DNA from: Myxococcaceae bacterium JPH2
GTDB taxonomy: Bacteria; Myxococcota; Myxococcia; Myxococcales; Myxococcaceae
Assembly (NCBI GenBank): GCA_016458225.1
Contig: JAEMGR010000007.1
Location: 124,001 to 188,000, forward strand
Length of the DNA stretch: 64,000 bases
Direction: 5' to 3'
Shown here: piece after piece, positions 61,053-64,000 of the stretch
How the letters are laid out: each line of letters opens with the position of its first letter
Position numbering within the stretch: position 1 is the first letter of the stretch
The notes under the pieces: model-generated
What the model saw: the letters and a program-made list of their open reading frames with translations, nothing else
What the model was told of the DNA's origin: nothing
The model's database searches: none
Position numbers and translations under genes: made by a program

Positions 61053-63677
61053 CTAGTCCGGACGCTTCACGTTCTTCGAGGCGTCCACCAGCACCTTGGC
61101 GAAGGTGATGGCATCCGCGCCCGCATCGGCCTGGATGTGATCACCCGGCGCGAAGTCTCCGTTGAGGACCTTGAGCGCGAGCGGATCCAACAGGTACTTC
61201 TGCACCGCCCTCTTGAGCGGCCGAGCGCCGTAGGTGGGGTCGTAGCCTCGGTCCGCGAGGAACTCTCGCGCCTTCTCCGTCAACTCCAGCGTGAGTCGCT
61301 TGTCGGCCAGGAGCTTCTGGAGCTTGCCGAGCTGGATGTCGACGATGCGGTAGATGTCCGACTTGCGCAGCGGCTCGAAGATGACGATCTCGTCGACGCG
61401 GTTGAGGAACTCCGGGCGGAAGTGGCTGCGCAGCGCCTCCATCACTTCATTGCGCGCCAGCTCCGTCAGCGTGTCCTTGCCGGCCATGCCTTCCTGGATG
61501 GCCTGCGAGCCCAGGTTCGACGTGAGGATGAGCACCGTGTTGCGGAAGTCCACCGTGCGGCCCTGGCTGTCCGTCAGCCGGCCCTCGTCGAGAATCTGGA
61601 GCAGGATGTTGAAGACGTCGTGGTGTGCCTTCTCGATCTCATCGAAGAGCACCACGGTGTAGGGCCGCCGCCGCACGGCCTCGGTGAGCTGGCCGCCCTC
61701 CTCGTAGCCCACGTAGCCCGGAGGCGCGCCGACGAGCCGGGCCACGGAGTGCTTCTCCATGTACTCGGACATGTCGATGCGGACCATGGCGCTGTCGTCG
61801 TCGAAGAGGAACTCCGCCAGGGCCTTGGCCGTCTCCGTCTTTCCCACGCCCGTGGGGCCCAGGAAGATGAACGAGCCGATGGGCCGATTCGGGTCCTGCA
61901 AGCCGCTGCGCGCGCGGCGCACGGCGTTGGACACCGCCTCGATGGCGCTGCGCTGACCAATCACGCGGTGGGCCAGCCGGTCCTCCATGTGGACCAGCTT
62001 CTGGACCTCGCCCTCCATGAGGCGCGAGACGGGGATGCCCGTCCACTTCGCCACGACCTCGGCGATGTCCTCCGCGTCCACCTCTTCCTTGAGGAACTTC
62101 TGGTTCTTCTGCAGCTCGGCCAGCTTCTCGTTCTGGTTGCTCAGCTCCTTTTCGAGCTGCGGCGTGACGCCGAACTTCAGCTCCGCGGCGCGGTTCAGGT
62201 CGCCCTGGCGCTCGGCGGCCGCCTGATCATTGCGCGCCTTCTCCAGCTTCTCCTTCGCCGTGCGGATGGCGCCGATGGCCTTCTTCTCCTCGGCCCAGTG
62301 CGCCTTGAGCGAGTTGAACTTCTCGTTGAGGTTGGCCAGCTCCTTCTCGATCTGCCCCAGCCGCTCCTGCGAGTGCGGGTCGGTCTCCTTGCGCAGGCCC
62401 TCCCGCTCAATCTCCAACTGGGTGATCTTCCGGCGGATGTCGTCGATCTCCGTGGGCATGGAGTCGATCTCAATGCGCAGTCGGCTGGAGGCCTCGTCGA
62501 CCAGGTCGATGGCCTTGTCCGGCAGGAACCGGTCCGCGATGTAGCGGTGGCTCAGCGTGGCGGCGGCCACGAGCGCGCTGTCCTGGATGCGCACGCCGTG
62601 GTGCACCTCGTAGCGCTCCTTGAGGCCGCGCAGGATGCTGATGGTGTCGTGCACGCTGGGCTCGCCCACGTACACGGGCTGGAAGCGGCGCTCGAGCGCG
62701 GCGTCCTTCTCGATGTACTTGCGGTACTCGTCCAGTGTGGTGGCGCCGATGCAGTGCAGCTCGCCGCGCGCGAGCGCCGGCTTGAGCATGTTGCCGGCGT
62801 CCATGGCGCCCTCGGCTTTGCCGGCGCCCACGAGCGTGTGCATCTCGTCGATGAAGAGGATGATCTCCCCGGCCGCGTCCGCCACTTCCTTCAGGACGGC
62901 CTTGAGGCGCTCCTCGAACTCGCCGCGGAACTTCGCGCCCGCGACCATGGAGCCCAGGTCCAGGGTGATGAGGCGCTTGTTCTTCAGGCCCTCGGGGACG
63001 TCGCCATCCACGATGCGGCGCGCGAGCCCCTCGGCGATGGCCGTCTTGCCCACGCCCGGCTCACCGATGAGGACGGGGTTGTTCTTGGTGCGCCGACTGA
63101 GGACCTGGATGCAGCGGCGGATCTCCTCGTCGCGGCCAATCACCGGATCCAACTTGCCGGCCCGCGCGGCCTCGGTCAGGTCGCGCCCGTACTTCTCCAG
63201 CGCCTGGTAGGTGGACTCCGCGTCCTGGCTGGTGACGCGCGCCGAGCCACGGACCTCCTTGAGGCCCGCCAGCACGCGGTCCCGCGTCACGCCCGAGGAC
63301 TTCATCACCTCGCCGGTGGGGCCCTTGTCGCTGGTGAGCGCGAGGAGCAGGTGCTCGGAGGAGACGAACTCGTCCTTCAGCGACTTGGCCTCGTCCTCGG
63401 CCTTGTCGAAGGTCTTCATCAGGCGCTGGCTGAGCGTGGCGCCCTCGCCGCCCTGGAGTTTCGGCAGCTTGCCCAAAGCCTCGCCCAGCCGGGCCGCGAA
63501 CAGCTTCACGTCCGCGCCAATCTTGCGCAGCAGCGGCTCGACGATTCCGTCCTTCTGGCTGAGCAGCGCGGTGGCCAGATGCTCGGGCTCGTAGGTCGGG
63601 TTGTCCGCTCGCCGCGCGAGGGCCTGACCTTCCTGGATCGCCTCCTGCGCCTTTACCGTGTATTTGTCGAGTCGCAT
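61053..63677 (-). CDS. clpB: ClpB disaggregase
   Basis: An 874-residue AAA+ chaperone. Clp N domain ([15 protein letters not shown]), NBD1 Walker [16 protein letters not shown], coiled-coil M domain (~410-520, rich in Glu/Lys), NBD2 Walker [20 protein letters not shown] and the aromatic pore loops. It recovers aggregated proteins together with DnaK. The upstream 106 bases did not show a clear heat-shock promoter or CIRCE element. Confidence 0.97.
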   Translation of the reverse strand: MRLDKYTVKAQEAIQEGQALARRADNPTYEPEHLATALLSQKDGIVEPLLRKIGADVKLFAARLGEALGKLPKLQGGEGATLSQRLMKTFDKAEDEAKSLKDEFVSSEHLLLALTSDKGPTGEVMKSSGVTRDRVLAGLKEVRGSARVTSQDAESTYQALEKYGRDLTEAARAGKLDPVIGRDEEIRRCIQVLSRRTKNNPVLIGEPGVGKTAIAEGLARRIVDGDVPEGLKNKRLITLDLGSMVAGAKFRGEFEERLKAVLKEVADAAGEIILFIDEMHTLVGAGKAEGAMDAGNMLKPALARGELHCIGATTLDEYRKYIEKDAALERRFQPVYVGEPSVHDTISILRGLKERYEVHHGVRIQDSALVAAATLSHRYIADRFLPDKAIDLVDEASSRLRIEIDSMPTEIDDIRRKITQLEIEREGLRKETDPHSQERLGQIEKELANLNEKFNSLKAHWAEEKKAIGAIRTAKEKLEKARNDQAAAERQGDLNRAAELKFGVTPQLEKELSNQNEKLAELQKNQKFLKEEVDAEDIAEVVAKWTGIPVSRLMEGEVQKLVHMEDRLAHRVIGQRSAIEAVSNAVRRARSGLQDPNRPIGSFIFLGPTGVGKTETAKALAEFLFDDDSAMVRIDMSEYMEKHSVARLVGAPPGYVGYEEGGQLTEAVRRRPYTVVLFDEIEKAHHDVFNILLQILDEGRLTDSQGRTVDFRNTVLILTSNLGSQAIQEGMAGKDTLTELARNEVMEALRSHFRPEFLNRVDEIVIFEPLRKSDIYRIVDIQLGKLQKLLADKRLTLELTEKAREFLADRGYDPTYGARPLKRAVQKYLLDPLALKVLNGDFAPGDHIQADAGADAITFAKVLVDASKNVKRPD

Positions 63678-63783
63678 GGCTTCAACGTAAGGGCAGGCCC
63701 CCCCTTGGCAAGCCAGCGCTGGATGCTCGCCCTGCGATTTTCGCGGAATACTTTGAGCCGCTGGGACCGGCCGGATTTTCTTG

Positions 63784-64000
63784 GTGACGGAGTTGCCAGC
63801 GACGGAGTCATCGGTTATAGGCGGCGCCCAACCCCCGGGGGGCTTTCTGGACGCGCACGGCGGCTATCTCGTTCGACTCGACAGTTTCTCCGGGCTGGAG
63901 GTGCTCCGGCTGGCCCGTGAGGCGCTGACGCTCGACAGCGCGGAAGGCGCGACGGCCCTGCGGGTGACGGTGAATCGGCGCCGCAAGGTGGTTCGCCTGG
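63784..64000 (+). CDS. unidentified protein, N-terminal 72 residues (3' end outside window)
   Basis: A GTG at 63784 starts a frame open to the window end, after an in-frame stop at 63754. The visible part ([40 protein letters not shown]) has Gly/Leu-rich beta-strand character and ends in RRRKVVRL. Divergent from clpB with 106 bases between. Family cannot be named. Confidence 0.5.
   Translation, partial: MTELPATESSVIGGAQPPGGFLDAHGGYLVRLDSFSGLEVLRLAREALTLDSAEGATALRVTVNRRRKVVRL

Noticed and set aside
61137-63920. Very long antisense open frame opposite clpB
   Set aside because: It is a GC-bias artefact: the clpB product matches the family fully, and the antisense translation is Arg/Leu/Val/Gly-rich without domains.

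Overview
The window is GC-rich chromosomal DNA from a fruiting myxobacterium, most likely a member of Cystobacterineae (Myxococcus, Corallococcus or Archangium type). The best evidence is an mrpABC developmental regulator locus at 32785-36220, whose Crp-type member matches my memory of Myxococcus xanthus MrpC almost residue for residue. A chemosensory cluster, a type VI secretion effector island, many lipoproteins and a bacterial Ser/Thr kinase also fit. Coding density is very high, many genes overlap by 4 bases, and I see no tRNA, rRNA, CRISPR or insertion sequence.

Layout. 1-7126: chemosensory operon (two tandem receptors, CheA with a receiver domain, CheB, CheR with TPR), resembling the M. 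xanthus Che3 type. 7197-9178: a TPR lipoprotein coupled to a 5'-nucleotidase-like secreted protein whose reading frame contains an in-frame TGA followed by a bacterial SECIS-like hairpin, so it is read here as an unrecognised selenoprotein. 9384-11334: small membrane protein, ribosomal protein L31 and a solitary DNA methyltransferase with unusual interleaved inverted repeats upstream. 11357-21117: M1 aminopeptidase, a fatty-acid beta-oxidation operon, a propeller lipoprotein, a membrane-bound MutS-like ATPase and a vWA protein. 21335-28293: a type VI secretion cargo island (DUF6484-like protein, AHH nuclease toxin, two immunity-type proteins, a HEAT/ketosynthase-like fusion, a PAAR-like DUF4150 protein, a HEAT protein). 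28318-32759: metallophosphoesterase, two multipass membrane proteins and an outer-membrane protein. 32785-36220: mrpC, mrpB, mrpA.

36264-47502: membrane spermidine-synthase-like protein, lone Flp pilin, cupin, GT-C-like membrane protein, SsnA-like amidohydrolase, RlmI-like methyltransferase, Ser/Thr kinase, truA and a membrane protein. 47516-55859: arginine biosynthesis operon (argF'-argB-argE-argH-argG-P-loop gene-argC) transcribed leftward and divergent from argR, with clustered TATGCA operators between. The transcarbamylase is of the N-acyl-ornithine type, and its specificity residue predicts N-succinylornithine rather than N-acetylornithine. 56001-64000: SBBP-propeller lipoprotein, RluA-type pseudouridine synthase, DUF4126-like membrane protein, purU, clpB and the start of one further gene.

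The main points to check are the UGA-encoded selenocysteine protein (8060-9178), the predicted succinylated arginine pathway with its unexplained P-loop partner, the T6SS island with a dead ketosynthase domain, and the mrpC promoter layout.
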